Below, one piece after another: positions 18,704 to 28,243 of a stretch of DNA of 41,222 nucleotides. The stretch is from contig DZCK01000005.1 in assembly GCA_022730245.1 (NCBI GenBank), positions 1 to 41,222 of the forward strand, given 5' to 3'. Both the position numbers and the translations under genes were made by a program. Under the pieces are notes generated by a model. That model was not told where the DNA came from. It did no database searches and saw only the letters and a program-made list of their open reading frames with translations. Position 1 is the stretch's first letter, and each line of letters starts with the position of its first letter. Source of the stretch: Halothiobacillus neapolitanus. Lineage in GTDB: Bacteria; Pseudomonadota; Gammaproteobacteria; Halothiobacillales; Halothiobacillaceae.

Positions 18704-21253
18704 CTATGATTCGGCTTCAGACGGCGCCACGGTGGCCGATTTGCGCGCGCGCGGGGCTTTTTTCGGTGCAATTTCTGCCGGATCGGCGCTGGGTGATGCG
18801 GCGGTGGGTTTTTTCGCGCGGGTGGTTTTTGTTGCGGCGGCCTTGGGCTGGGTTGTTTTCGGCTCGGTTGCCTTGGGCGCAGCTGCTTTTGGAGTTGCCG
18901 CTTTGGTTTTGGCTGCGGCCTTAGCCGGTGCCTTGGCCGTTGTTTTTGCGCCGGCTTTGCCGCGTGCTGGTTTTTTATCTGGTGCGGCGGCGAGCAGCGC
19001 TGCGCACTCATCTAGTGTGAGCGCGGCGGGTTCTTTCTCTTTAGGGATTTTGGCGTTCTTTTTGCCATCGGTGATATACGGCCCATAACGACCGTTTTGC
19101 ACCGAAATGCCGCCCTCAAATTGGGTGATGTAGCGATTTTTTTCGGCGAGTTTTTTAACCTCGATCACTTCGAGCGCGCGCGGCAGTTCGATGGTGTAGG
19201 GGTCGTCATCTTTGCCGAGCGAGGCGTAGAGCTTGCCAAATTTAACGAACGGGCCGAAGCGGCCAATGGCGACTTCAATGGGCTCGCCTTCGGGCGTTTG
19301 CCCGAGGTGACGCGGCAGCTGAAACAAATCTAAGGCTTCATCTAGGGTGATGGTGGCGATGCTCTGGCTGCGCTTTAATGAGGCGAATTTGGGCTTATCT
19401 TCATCATCTTTGGTGCCAATTTGCGCGAATGGGCCAAACCGGCCTAAGCGTACCGAAACGGGCTTGCCGGATTTGGGGTCTAGCCCGAGTTCACGCCCTT
19501 GCGCGGCATCTTGACGGCTAACGTTCTCCGCCGTATGGGTGATGCGTTCGTGAAACGGATCCCAAAAAGCGCGCATGAGCGGCACCCAATCGCGCTCGCC
19601 GCGTGAGACGGCATCGAGGTCGTCTTCAAGGTTAGCCGTAAATTCATAATCCACAATATTGCGGAAATATTCGGTTAAAAAGCCGTTGACCACGCGGCCA
19701 ATATCGGTCGGCTTGAAGCGGCGTTGATCGAGCAGCACATACTCACGCGCCTGAAGGGTGGAGATAATGCTGGCGTAGGTCGATGGGCGGCCAATGCCAT
19801 ATTCTTCTAGGGTTTTGACTAAGCTCGCTTCGGTGAAGCGCGGCGGCGGTTCGGTGAAGTGCTGATCGGCGGCGATATCTTCTAAGCCCACCGAATCGCC
19901 CACGGCCAGTGGGGGCAGACGGCGATCTTCATCGTTATCGCCACTCACATCGTCTTCATCTTCCCGGTAGAGCGCGATAAAGCCCGCGAATTTGAGCGTA
20001 GAGCCTGTGGCGCGAAACGCGTGATGGCTGCCGGCAGCTAAATCGACCGAGACTTGATCGTACACGGCCGGCATCATTTGGGAGGCGACCGCTCGCTTGA
20101 AAATCATTTCATACAGCCGGAATTGCTCTTTATTCAAAAACGCGCGCACGGCATCGGGGTGGTTGTCCATGGCAGTGGGGCGAATGGCCTCATGCGCTTC
20201 TTGGGCGTTTTTGGATTTGGTTTTGTACTGATTGGGGCTGGCGGGCAGGAAGGTTGCGCCGTATTTTTGGCCGATGTAGTGACGAATATCGGCGATGGCA
20301 TCTTGCGAGAGCGTGACGGCATCGGTACGCATATAGGTGATTAAACCCACGGCGCCTGATCCAATATCGACCCCTTCATAGAGCTCTTGCGCTAAGCGCA
20401 TCACGCGGGAGGCCGACAACCCCAACTTGCGCACGCCTTCTTGCTGCAAGGTGGAGGTGGTAAACGGTGGCGCAGGGTTGCGTTTGCGCTCGCGTTTTTC
20501 AACCGCGCTGACGGTAAGCAATCCGTTGGCGGCGGCTAGGAGCCGGCTTCGGGCGGCGGTGGCGTCCGCTGCATTAGTTAGGGTGAATTGTTCGGCTTTT
20601 TTACCATCCAGCGTTAATAGCCGAGCATTAAAGGGTTGTTTTTCCGCACGACAGTCGGCGGCAATGGTCCAGTATTCTTGCGGGTTGAAGGCTTCAATTT
20701 CTTGCTCGCGCTCAACAATTAACCGCAAGGCGGGGCTTTGTACGCGCCCCGCTGATAGGCCGGGGTTGATTTTTTTCCACAATAGGGGCGATAGGTTAAA
20801 GCCCACCAGATAATCCAACGCGCGCCGCGCTTGCTGGGCATTGATTAAGTCGATGGATAAATCGCGCGGATTGGCGACGGCTTCTTGAACCGCTTTTTTG
20901 GTGATTTCATAAAACACGACGCGCCGGGTGGTTTTGTTTTTTAAGAGGTTCGCCTCTGCCAGAAGCTCGTGCAGGTGCCATGAAATGGCCTCGCCTTCGC
21001 GGTCGGGATCGGTTGCGAGTAGGAGGGTGTCGGCACCTTTGAGTGCTTTTTTGATGGCATCGACATGGCGGATATTTTTATCGATGAGCGCATAGTGCAT
21101 CGCAAAATCGTGCACGGTATCGACGGCGCCATCTTTGGGGATAAGGTCACGCACATGGCCATAGGAGGCGAGCACCTCAAAGCCGGGGCCTAGGTATTTT
21201 TTAATAGTTTTCGCCTTGGCGGGCGATTCGACGATGACTAGCGTTTGGCTCAT
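18704..21253 (-). CDS. topA: DNA topoisomerase I with C-terminal repeats and Ala/Lys-rich tail
   Basis: Toprim LVIVESPAKAKTIKKYLG, DPDREGEAISWHL, active-site region GLITYMRTDAVTLS; low-complexity A/K/T/P tail. Confidence 0.97.
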   Translation of the reverse strand: MSQTLVIVESPAKAKTIKKYLGPGFEVLASYGHVRDLIPKDGAVDTVHDFAMHYALIDKNIRHVDAIKKALKGADTLLLATDPDREGEAISWHLHELLAEANLLKNKTTRRVVFYEITKKAVQEAVANPRDLSIDLINAQQARRALDYLVGFNLSPLLWKKINPGLSAGRVQSPALRLIVEREQEIEAFNPQEYWTIAADCRAEKQPFNARLLTLDGKKAEQFTLTNAADATAARSRLLAAANGLLTVSAVEKRERKRNPAPPFTTSTLQQEGVRKLGLSASRVMRLAQELYEGVDIGSGAVGLITYMRTDAVTLSQDAIADIRHYIGQKYGATFLPASPNQYKTKSKNAQEAHEAIRPTAMDNHPDAVRAFLNKEQFRLYEMIFKRAVASQMMPAVYDQVSVDLAAGSHHAFRATGSTLKFAGFIALYREDEDDVSGDNDEDRRLPPLAVGDSVGLEDIAADQHFTEPPPRFTEASLVKTLEEYGIGRPSTYASIISTLQAREYVLLDQRRFKPTDIGRVVNGFLTEYFRNIVDYEFTANLEDDLDAVSRGERDWVPLMRAFWDPFHERITHTAENVSRQDAAQGRELGLDPKSGKPVSVRLGRFGPFAQIGTKDDEDKPKFASLKRSQSIATITLDEALDLFQLPRHLGQTPEGEPIEVAIGRFGPFVKFGKLYASLGKDDDPYTIELPRALEVIEVKKLAEKNRYITQFEGGISVQNGRYGPYITDGKKNAKIPKEKEPAALTLDECAALLAAAPDKKPARGKAGAKTTAKAPAKAAAKTKAATPKAAAPKATEPKTTQPKAAATKTTRAKKPTAASPSADPAEIAPKKAPRARKSATVAPSEAES

Positions 21254-21285
21254 GATGACGGGGGCGATCTCAAATTTCGGGATAA

Positions 21286-21768
21286 TTAATGAAGTAAATC
21301 GGTGGTTTCGGCAAAAACAAGCTCTTCCATCCAGGCAAAAGCGGCTTCTTCACCCGGGCGCGCAAAGAGGACGAGCATGACCACCCATTTGATGTCGTCG
21401 AGATCCATGTCTTGATGATCGAGCGCCAGCGCACGCTCAATGACCGTTTCCCGCGTGGTGCTGCTCAGCACGCCAATTTCTTCCAGCTGCAACAAAAAAC
21501 CGCGTGCCTCAAGATCAAGCACGGCCTGTTCTTCATCGGTATATACGCGAAACGAGCTAGGCTTGGGGGGATTGGCAGCAGTTAAAATCGGTGAATCGCT
21601 GGCGCCATCCAGCCAAGAAAATGCACGGCTGATTTCATCTGAGTCATATCCGGCGGCAAGTAATTTTTGCTGCAACTCTAAGCGCAAGGGTTCGGGCGGC
21701 ATGTGCGGCTCTTCTTCCATGTGGTTTTCGAATAAATACATCAGTAAATCAAGCACGGTTTCTTTCAT
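21286..21768 (-). CDS. smg: Smg family protein (DUF494)
   Basis: MKETVLDLLMYLFENHMEEE...LELQQKLLAAGYDSDEISRAFSWLDG; located between topA and dprA as commonly seen. Confidence 0.92.
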   Translation of the reverse strand: MKETVLDLLMYLFENHMEEEPHMPPEPLRLELQQKLLAAGYDSDEISRAFSWLDGASDSPILTAANPPKPSSFRVYTDEEQAVLDLEARGFLLQLEEIGVLSSTTRETVIERALALDHQDMDLDDIKWVVMLVLFARPGEEAAFAWMEELVFAETTDLLH

Positions 21769-21827
21769 GAGTTCTCTCAGGACGGGGGTGGCTATAGGCC
21801 GGGGCCGAGCAGTTGGCGCGGGGGGGG

Positions 21828-22982
21828 TTAAACCGTTCGCATGTAAAGCCCACCGGGTAGTGTGGTGACATATCCGGCTAGTTCAAGCATAAGGAGGATG
21901 GAGGAAACTTCGGCGGGGGTCAATCCACTTAGTGCAATCAGTGCATCAGCCGATTGGGGATCGAAGCCTAGGTGGTTCAAAAGTTGCTGCTGTTCGGGGT
22001 CAAGCGCGGAGGGTGCGCCTGCGTGGGCTGTACCCGAATTTTCCCCCGCTTCATCTGGCGTGATAAGGCGGAGCCTTGCCCCGAGGCTTGCGGCCAATTC
22101 TTCAAAAATATCTTGCCCCGTTTCCACAAGCTTTGCCCCATCGCGAATCAAGCGATGCGCGCCTCGGCTCAACGGGTTATGGATAGAGCCTGGGATTGCA
22201 AAAACTTCGCGCCCTTGCTCGGCGGCAAGGCGTGCGGTTATGAGTGAGCCACTTTGCAAGCTGGCCTCAACCACCAATACCCCCTCGGCCATGCCGCTAA
22301 TTAAGCGATTGCGCCTCGGGAAGTGCTCTTTGCGTGCCATCGTGCCGGGTGGCCACTCGCTCACTAATAACCCGCCCGATTGCACAATGTCTTCACTTAA
22401 GGCCAAGTGCTCGCGCGGGTAAATCATATCGGGTCCTGTGCCCATCACGGCAATGGTGGCGCCATTAGCCGATAACGCCCCCCGATGGGCGGCGGCATCA
22501 ATACCCAGCGCTAGGCCGCTTGTAATAACAAACCCTTGGGTGGAAAGGTGGCGGGCAAAAGCGCGCGCGTTGGCAAGCCCGCCGCCGGTGGGGCTGCGTG
22601 AGCCGACGATGGCCAGCTGTGGCTCTTGCAGCAAGCGCGCATCACCGCGACCAAATAGCGCGGCAGGGGCATCGGGTAGCGTTTTTAACAGGGTTGGATA
22701 GGCTGCATCGGTGGTGAGAATCAGTTGATTTTGCGCGTTGCCATCGAGCCAATCCAGCATGCTTTGCACGCGGTTCGCATCCCCCCGAGGGCGCAGGCGA
22801 GCCAGCGTGCTTGGCAAGCCAAGCCGCTCCCATTCTTCCGCTGATGCGGCCAGCGCGGCTTGATGGCTCTCAAACCCAGCCTGCAAGCGCGCCAAGCGCT
22901 TAGGCCCCATGCCATTGATGGTGATTAAAAATAACAACGCCCGACGTTCGGCGAAGTCGGGCGTTAATAAGGAATTCGTCAA
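21828..22982 (-). CDS. dprA: DNA-processing protein DprA
   Basis: LAIVGSRSPTGGGLANARAFARHLSTQGFVITSGLALGIDAAAHRGAL, FPRRNRLISGMAEGVLVVEA. Confidence 0.96.
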   Translation of the reverse strand: MTNSLLTPDFAERRALLFLITINGMGPKRLARLQAGFESHQAALAASAEEWERLGLPSTLARLRPRGDANRVQSMLDWLDGNAQNQLILTTDAAYPTLLKTLPDAPAALFGRGDARLLQEPQLAIVGSRSPTGGGLANARAFARHLSTQGFVITSGLALGIDAAAHRGALSANGATIAVMGTGPDMIYPREHLALSEDIVQSGGLLVSEWPPGTMARKEHFPRRNRLISGMAEGVLVVEASLQSGSLITARLAAEQGREVFAIPGSIHNPLSRGAHRLIRDGAKLVETGQDIFEELAASLGARLRLITPDEAGENSGTAHAGAPSALDPEQQQLLNHLGFDPQSADALIALSGLTPAEVSSILLMLELAGYVTTLPGGLYMRTV

Positions 22983-23029
22983 AATGGCCGTGTTATCCCA
23001 TCGTTGTTTTTGGCTGAATCGGCTGAGGC

Positions 23030-24217
23030 TTAATCGAGTGGCGCCGTAGGTGTTTGCGCTAAGTCACCGATGCGAATGGGCCGCTTTGTGTTAACGACCA
23101 AAGCCAAGCTTACCCGATCATAGGTGCGAAACACCATGGCGGTACCAATGGGGAAATCGGGCAGCTTGACTTGGGGGGGCTTGGGTAGCTCAAAGCCTTG
23201 CGGTTCGGCATTTTTGTTGAGTTCTTTCTCGTTTTCGGTGTATTTATCACTCACCACGCGCCCAGGTTTGCTGATGCGCAGCATGTCGCCGGGCACCAAG
23301 CCATTTTGGCTGCCGGCATTAATAAACACCACTTGATAGGTGGCCACTTGCGTTAAGGCATCAGGGATGTCAATCACAACGGCGTCAATCGGCACGGCAG
23401 GAATGCTGGGCGTGACAGCATGATCGAACGGCTCGTTGGTGATCGGCACGAAGCGGTCACCATCCAGAATTTCACGCTGGCTTTTAACGATGCGCAAAGT
23501 GGTGGGGTCGCCACGCTGAGTGATTTGCGCCTCGCCCTTATAAATGGCGCGGTACCCGAGTAACTTGCCCGATACCGGATCAATCAACGCTTTGCCTTTG
23601 CCCACAATGGCATAGTTTTCGTTGGCGCCAGTGAGCGCTGGGCGGGCATAAATCACATCGCCCAAGCTCGTGGCGAGCGCATCATCCCGATTGGCAAGCA
23701 CATAGGGAGCTGTGTTCAGCTCATTTTGGCTCATGACTTGGTCGTAAGAGAGAAACGGTTTGAGCGTATCGAGCGGAATGGCATTGATTTCCGGCGGGAG
23801 GGCTTCATAGCGGATATGCGGGCGCATCGTAATGCCCAAGCGCGGTTTGCCGCCGATATACATAATGCCGATTTTATCGCCAGGATAAATTTTGTGCGGG
23901 TTTTGAATTTGCGGGTTGTCGTACCAAATCTCGGGCCAGTAGTACGGATCTTTTAAAAAGTGATTGGCAATAGACCACAGCGTATCGCCTTTTTTGACCG
24001 TGTATTCATTGGCTTTAAGCGAAATGAACTGCGCTTTGGTTTCTTCGGGGGTGAGGGTGCCTTTAACAGGGCCGCGCGTGGCACCCAGCGGCAGACGATC
24101 TTGCGTGGTGGGTAAATTGGCCAAATTAACGGGCGGTCGCTCAGAGGCGCAGCCAGCCAAAAGGGCGGCAGAGAGGGATAATGATAGTAGAACAGGTAGT
24201 CCTTTTGACGATCGCAT
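23030..24217 (-). CDS. LysM-domain lipoprotein
   Basis: Lipobox LLAGC; LysM YTVKKGDTLWSIANHFLKDPYYWPEIWYDNPQIQNPHKIYPGDKI; divergent from def-fmt. Confidence 0.9.
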   Translation of the reverse strand: MRSSKGLPVLLSLSLSAALLAGCASERPPVNLANLPTTQDRLPLGATRGPVKGTLTPEETKAQFISLKANEYTVKKGDTLWSIANHFLKDPYYWPEIWYDNPQIQNPHKIYPGDKIGIMYIGGKPRLGITMRPHIRYEALPPEINAIPLDTLKPFLSYDQVMSQNELNTAPYVLANRDDALATSLGDVIYARPALTGANENYAIVGKGKALIDPVSGKLLGYRAIYKGEAQITQRGDPTTLRIVKSQREILDGDRFVPITNEPFDHAVTPSIPAVPIDAVVIDIPDALTQVATYQVVFINAGSQNGLVPGDMLRISKPGRVVSDKYTENEKELNKNAEPQGFELPKPPQVKLPDFPIGTAMVFRTYDRVSLALVVNTKRPIRIGDLAQTPTAPLD

Positions 24218-24599
24218 GGGTAACATCCTTGGGTTTTGCGCCGAAAACGGGGGCAACATTAGACGGGGCACGATCCTTATGATTAGATAAGTTGCACGTG
24301 CGTAGCCTAGGTGCATGGCTAGGTACATAGCTTGGGCTCGCGTACAATGTTGCGATAAAACAGGTTATTTGTAAAAGAATTTGCGCGCGGTGTCCACAGA
24401 TGAATTGCCGAAGGCTCTGTGGCAGGGATTGGGCGGGCAGTTTTTGGCACGGTTTTCTGCACGGGGCTCGATGCCTTTGGGTGGGCTTGTGATGATGCTT
24501 TTGGGCTAGGGCGCCTCTGATTAAATCCTTCGTGGCCGAGGCTGGGAGCCTGTCGGAATTTAGCGGGTTACTTTTTAATGATTTTGAGCTTGGTTGTGT

Positions 24600-25130
24600 A
24601 TGTCGTTACTTGAGATTGTGCTTTTCCCCGACGAGCGGTTGCGGCGCGTGGCAACCGATGTAACCCAATTTGACGCCCATCTGGCGCGCGTGACCGACCA
24701 AATGATGTCGACCATGTATGCGTCGCGCGGTGTGGGTTTGGCCGCGACTCAGGTGGATGTCCATCAGCGTTTTTTTGTGGCCGATTGCGCGGATGAGGCC
24801 GAGCCTGCGGCGCCCATGGTGTTTATTAACCCCATCATTATTGATCGTGCGGGGTTAATTGAATCGGAAGAAGGCTGCCTGTCGATTCCAGATATTAATG
24901 ACAAGGTCATGCGCAGCGAATCGGTCACCGTTCGGGCGCAATCGGTGCAAGGCGCCTCATTTGAGCTGACAACGGGCGGGTTGTTGGCCGTGTGCATTCA
25001 GCATGAAATAGATCATTTAAATGGCAAGCTCTTTATTGATTACTTATCGCCACTCAAACAGCAGCGGATTCGCAAAAAGCTAGAAAAAGCCCATCGTCAA
25101 AAAGCACTCGATGCTAAGGATTTTTTATGA
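24600..25130 (+). CDS. def: Peptide deformylase
   Basis: GVGLAATQVDV, EEGCLSIP, QHEIDHLNGKLFIDYLS. Confidence 0.97.
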   Translation: MSLLEIVLFPDERLRRVATDVTQFDAHLARVTDQMMSTMYASRGVGLAATQVDVHQRFFVADCADEAEPAAPMVFINPIIIDRAGLIESEEGCLSIPDINDKVMRSESVTVRAQSVQGASFELTTGGLLAVCIQHEIDHLNGKLFIDYLSPLKQQRIRKKLEKAHRQKALDAKDFL

Positions 25131-26062
25131 GCATTCGGGTGATTTATGCAGGCACCCCGCAGTTTGCCGTGCCCGCATTGCAGGCCTTGGCAAAAGATGA
25201 TTCCGTTGAACTGGTCGCGGTGTACACCCAGCCAGATCGCCCGGCCGGGCGGGGGCAAAAATTAATGCCATCGCCGGTTAAAGAAACCGCGCTGGCGCTG
25301 GGTGTTCCGGTTGAGCAGCCGCCAACTTTGCGTGATGCAGCGGCGCAACAGGTTTTGGCAGCTTTTAAGCCCGATGTGATGATTGTGGCCGCTTATGGTT
25401 TGATTTTGCCCGTACCGGTTTTGGCCATGCCCCGCCTTGGGGCGATTAATATTCATGCCTCCTTGCTACCGCGCTGGCGCGGCGCGGCCCCTATTGCCCG
25501 CGCGATTGAGGCCGGTGATACGCAAACCGGCATTACGATTATGCAAATGGCGCAAGGGCTGGATACCGGCGATATGCTGTATCAGTTAGCAGAGCCCATC
25601 TTTGAAGCGGATACGGCGGCCACGCTGCATGATCGGCTGGCCGATTTGGGGGCTGTGGCGCTCATGACGGCGTTGCCTAAGATTATCGCCGCCACGCTCG
25701 TGCCCGAGGTTCAGGATGATGCGCTGGCTTGTTATGCCGCCAAATTGGCTAAGCCTGAGGGGCTGCTTGATTGGCGCGAGGCGGCCGATGTGCTGGCAAG
25801 GCGGGTACGGGCATTTGATCCGTGGCCGGTTGCTTTTACCCTGTTTAAGGGTGAGGCGCTGCGCATTTGGTCTGCCTGCGTTGAGCCCCAAAGCCCGAGC
25901 GCCACACCCGGCACCGTGGTTGCCACGGATGCGATGGGATTTGTGGTGGCCACCTCAGCGGGCGGGCTGCGGGTATTGGCTTGCCAGCAGGCGGGCGGCA
26001 AACGAATATCCGCAGCCGATTTTGCGCGTCATCACCATTTATTAGGTACTTCTTTTGGCTGA
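25127..26062 (+). CDS. fmt: Methionyl-tRNA formyltransferase
   Basis: IYAGTPQFAVPALQAL, AINIHASLLPRWRGAAPIARAIEAGDTQTGITIMQM. Confidence 0.97.
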   Translation: MSIRVIYAGTPQFAVPALQALAKDDSVELVAVYTQPDRPAGRGQKLMPSPVKETALALGVPVEQPPTLRDAAAQQVLAAFKPDVMIVAAYGLILPVPVLAMPRLGAINIHASLLPRWRGAAPIARAIEAGDTQTGITIMQMAQGLDTGDMLYQLAEPIFEADTAATLHDRLADLGAVALMTALPKIIAATLVPEVQDDALACYAAKLAKPEGLLDWREAADVLARRVRAFDPWPVAFTLFKGEALRIWSACVEPQSPSATPGTVVATDAMGFVVATSAGGLRVLACQQAGGKRISAADFARHHHLLGTSFG

Positions 26063-27587
26063 TTCATCGAAAAAAGCACCCGCGGCTTCTGTTTGGGGCG
26101 CCGCCACCCGCGTGGCTCAAGGGGTGTCTCAAGATGCTGCTCAAGGTTCTGCACAGGGCGGCTCGCGGGTTGATCGCCCGGCGGGAGCCTCGGGGGTGGG
26201 TGTGAGTCGTGCGCCGCATCGCCGGAGCATTAAGGCAGATCCCGATCGCCCCGCCCGTGTGAATTATCGATCCCTGCCGCTGCTTTCGCCTGAAGCGTTG
26301 GCTGCGCAGCTTTTATTGGCGGTCACCGCGCAAGGCTTGTCGCTCGATTCAGCCTTGGCTCGGGTGTTGAGCCAAGCACAGCCGGTGCATCGGGGCTTGG
26401 TTCAAGCCATGAGCTATGAAGTGTTGCGGCATTATGAAGCCTTAGTTTTTTGGCGTGAAAGTTTGCTTGAGCGCCCCATTCCGGCCAAGTCGGCCATTAT
26501 TTCGTTGCTGATTTTGGTGGGGTTGGAGCGGATTCTTGGGGCGCGCCGAGAGGCCTCCCGCTCGGTGAACGCCACGGTGCAGGCGGCCCGCGAACTGGGG
26601 CATCCTTGGGCGACGGGGTTATTAAACGCCGTGCTGCGCCGTGCTGCGCGGCAAATCGATGACGGGGTGGATCCTTTCGCCAAGGCAAGTATGGCCACGG
26701 CTGCGCGCTTGCCCGATTGGTTGTTTGCCTTGTTGCAGCAGGATTGGGGCGATGCCAAAGCGATCGAGATCGGCGCGGCCTTGGCAACGCATCCGCCGAT
26801 GACCCTGCGGGTGGCCGGTTCACGGCCAAGCTACATTGAATCGCTAAGCGCGGCGGCTATTGAGGCGGTGCCCACGGCTTATTCCTCGCGCGGGGTGAAT
26901 TTAATTCAGCCCTTAGAGGTGGAGCGCGTACCCGGTTTTGCCGAGGGGCTGGTGTCGGTGCAAGATGAGGCCGCGCAATGGGTGGTCGATTTACTGGCTT
27001 TAACGCACGGTCTTGAGGTGCTGGATGCCTGTAGTGCGCCGGGCGGCAAAACGCTGGCTATTTTGCAGCACGAGCCAGCGTGTCGGGTTACGGCGGTGGA
27101 TATTGATACCTTGCGCATGGCGCGGGTGCAAGAGAACCTAGAGCGGGGTCGGGCTACGGCGCGCTTGATTGTGGGTGATGCCGGCACCCCCGATCTTTGG
27201 TGGGATGGCGTGCTGTTTGATCGAATTTTGGCCGATGTGCCGTGCTCGGCCACGGGGGTGATTCGCCGCCATCCCGATATTAAGCGCCTGCGTCGCCTGG
27301 ATGATTTGCCGGTGCTGGTGGCGCGCCAACGAGTCATTATGGATGCCTTATGGGGGCTTTTACGGGTGGGCGGTCGCTTGGTGTATGCCACCTGCTCTCT
27401 GCTCGATCAGGAGAATAGTGCGCAGGTGGCTGCGTTTTTATCTCGCCACCCCGATGCCAAAACAAGCCCCCTTGATGTGGCTTGGGGTGTGCCGATGTGT
27501 GCGGGTGATTTAGCCCTTGGCCGTCAGGCATTCCCCGAGGCGCAAGGTCACGATGGGTTTTTCTATGCCGTGCTGGAAAAACATTAA
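26055..27587 (+). CDS. rsmB: 16S rRNA m5C967 methyltransferase
   Basis: NusB-like N-domain, VLDACSAPGGKTLAIL, ILADVPCSATGVIRRHPDIK, LVYATCSLLDQEN; start uncertain, TTG proposed. Confidence 0.94.
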   Translation: MADSSKKAPAASVWGAATRVAQGVSQDAAQGSAQGGSRVDRPAGASGVGVSRAPHRRSIKADPDRPARVNYRSLPLLSPEALAAQLLLAVTAQGLSLDSALARVLSQAQPVHRGLVQAMSYEVLRHYEALVFWRESLLERPIPAKSAIISLLILVGLERILGARREASRSVNATVQAARELGHPWATGLLNAVLRRAARQIDDGVDPFAKASMATAARLPDWLFALLQQDWGDAKAIEIGAALATHPPMTLRVAGSRPSYIESLSAAAIEAVPTAYSSRGVNLIQPLEVERVPGFAEGLVSVQDEAAQWVVDLLALTHGLEVLDACSAPGGKTLAILQHEPACRVTAVDIDTLRMARVQENLERGRATARLIVGDAGTPDLWWDGVLFDRILADVPCSATGVIRRHPDIKRLRRLDDLPVLVARQRVIMDALWGLLRVGGRLVYATCSLLDQENSAQVAAFLSRHPDAKTSPLDVAWGVPMCAGDLALGRQAFPEAQGHDGFFYAVLEKH

Positions 27588-28206
27588 CCCGCGCACGCTG
27601 GGGTTAGGTTCGGCCCGCGCTCTTTATGGCCGCGCGGGTGGGCTTAGGCGTTACGGGGTTTGGCGATTCATTGCGGGGGGGCTGCTGCTGCTGCTGGCGC
27701 AGGGCGCGCTGGCCTCTAGCGCACAAATTACCAATGCCCATGCTGAAATCCGAGAAAATGTGGTGTACTTGGATGTCGATTTGCAGATTTCCTTCGATGC
27801 GGAAATGATTGAGGCCATGCGCAATGCCATCCCCTTAAATTTAACCTTGCAAGCGGTCATTGATGAGCCCCGCGATTGGTGGCTGGCGCGCACGGTGGCA
27901 TCGGATGATCGGCACTATCGGTTGGAATATCATGCGCTGTCACAAACGTGGTTGGTGACCGATGTATTGGAGCATGAAGCCCGCAGTTACAGCACCTTGG
28001 ATGGAGCGCTGCGCGCCTTGCAGCAGGTGCGTGCTTGGCCGATTAGTTCGGTGAAAAGGTTAGCGGGGCAAGCCCATTTGGTGGGGCGTGTTCGCATGGT
28101 GCTGGATGTAAATAAGTTGCCGCTGCCCTTGCGTTTTCCCGCCTTGTTTGATGCGCGCTGGGCGCTCAATAGCGAATGGTTTTTGTGGTCGGTGCCCCGA
28201 TCATGA
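27553..28206 (+). CDS. DUF4390-family exported protein
   Basis: Signal-like N-terminus, AQITNAHAEIRENVVYLDVDLQISFDAEMIEAMRNAIPLNL; sits between rsmB and ntrY. Confidence 0.75.
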   Translation: MGFSMPCWKNINPRTLGLGSARALYGRAGGLRRYGVWRFIAGGLLLLLAQGALASSAQITNAHAEIRENVVYLDVDLQISFDAEMIEAMRNAIPLNLTLQAVIDEPRDWWLARTVASDDRHYRLEYHALSQTWLVTDVLEHEARSYSTLDGALRALQQVRAWPISSVKRLAGQAHLVGRVRMVLDVNKLPLPLRFPALFDARWALNSEWFLWSVPRS

Positions 28207-28243
28207 CAAGGTGTCCTGCACTTAAATTGACGGCGCTCACCGC

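Noticed and set aside
18687-19088. 133-aa plus-strand ORF opposite the topA tail
   Set aside because: Antisense translation of the Ala/Lys low-complexity codons; topA on the minus strand is certain.
24444-24461. TTGGCACGGTTTTCTGCA resembling a sigma-54 promoter before def
   Set aside because: GG to GC spacing is 11 nt, not the required 10, and def-fmt is a housekeeping operon.
24390-24509. 39-codon ORF (GTG start, STDELPKALWQGLGGQFLARFSARG...) in the LysM-def gap
   Set aside because: No SD, non-ATG start, no recognisable family; could be chance in GC-rich DNA.
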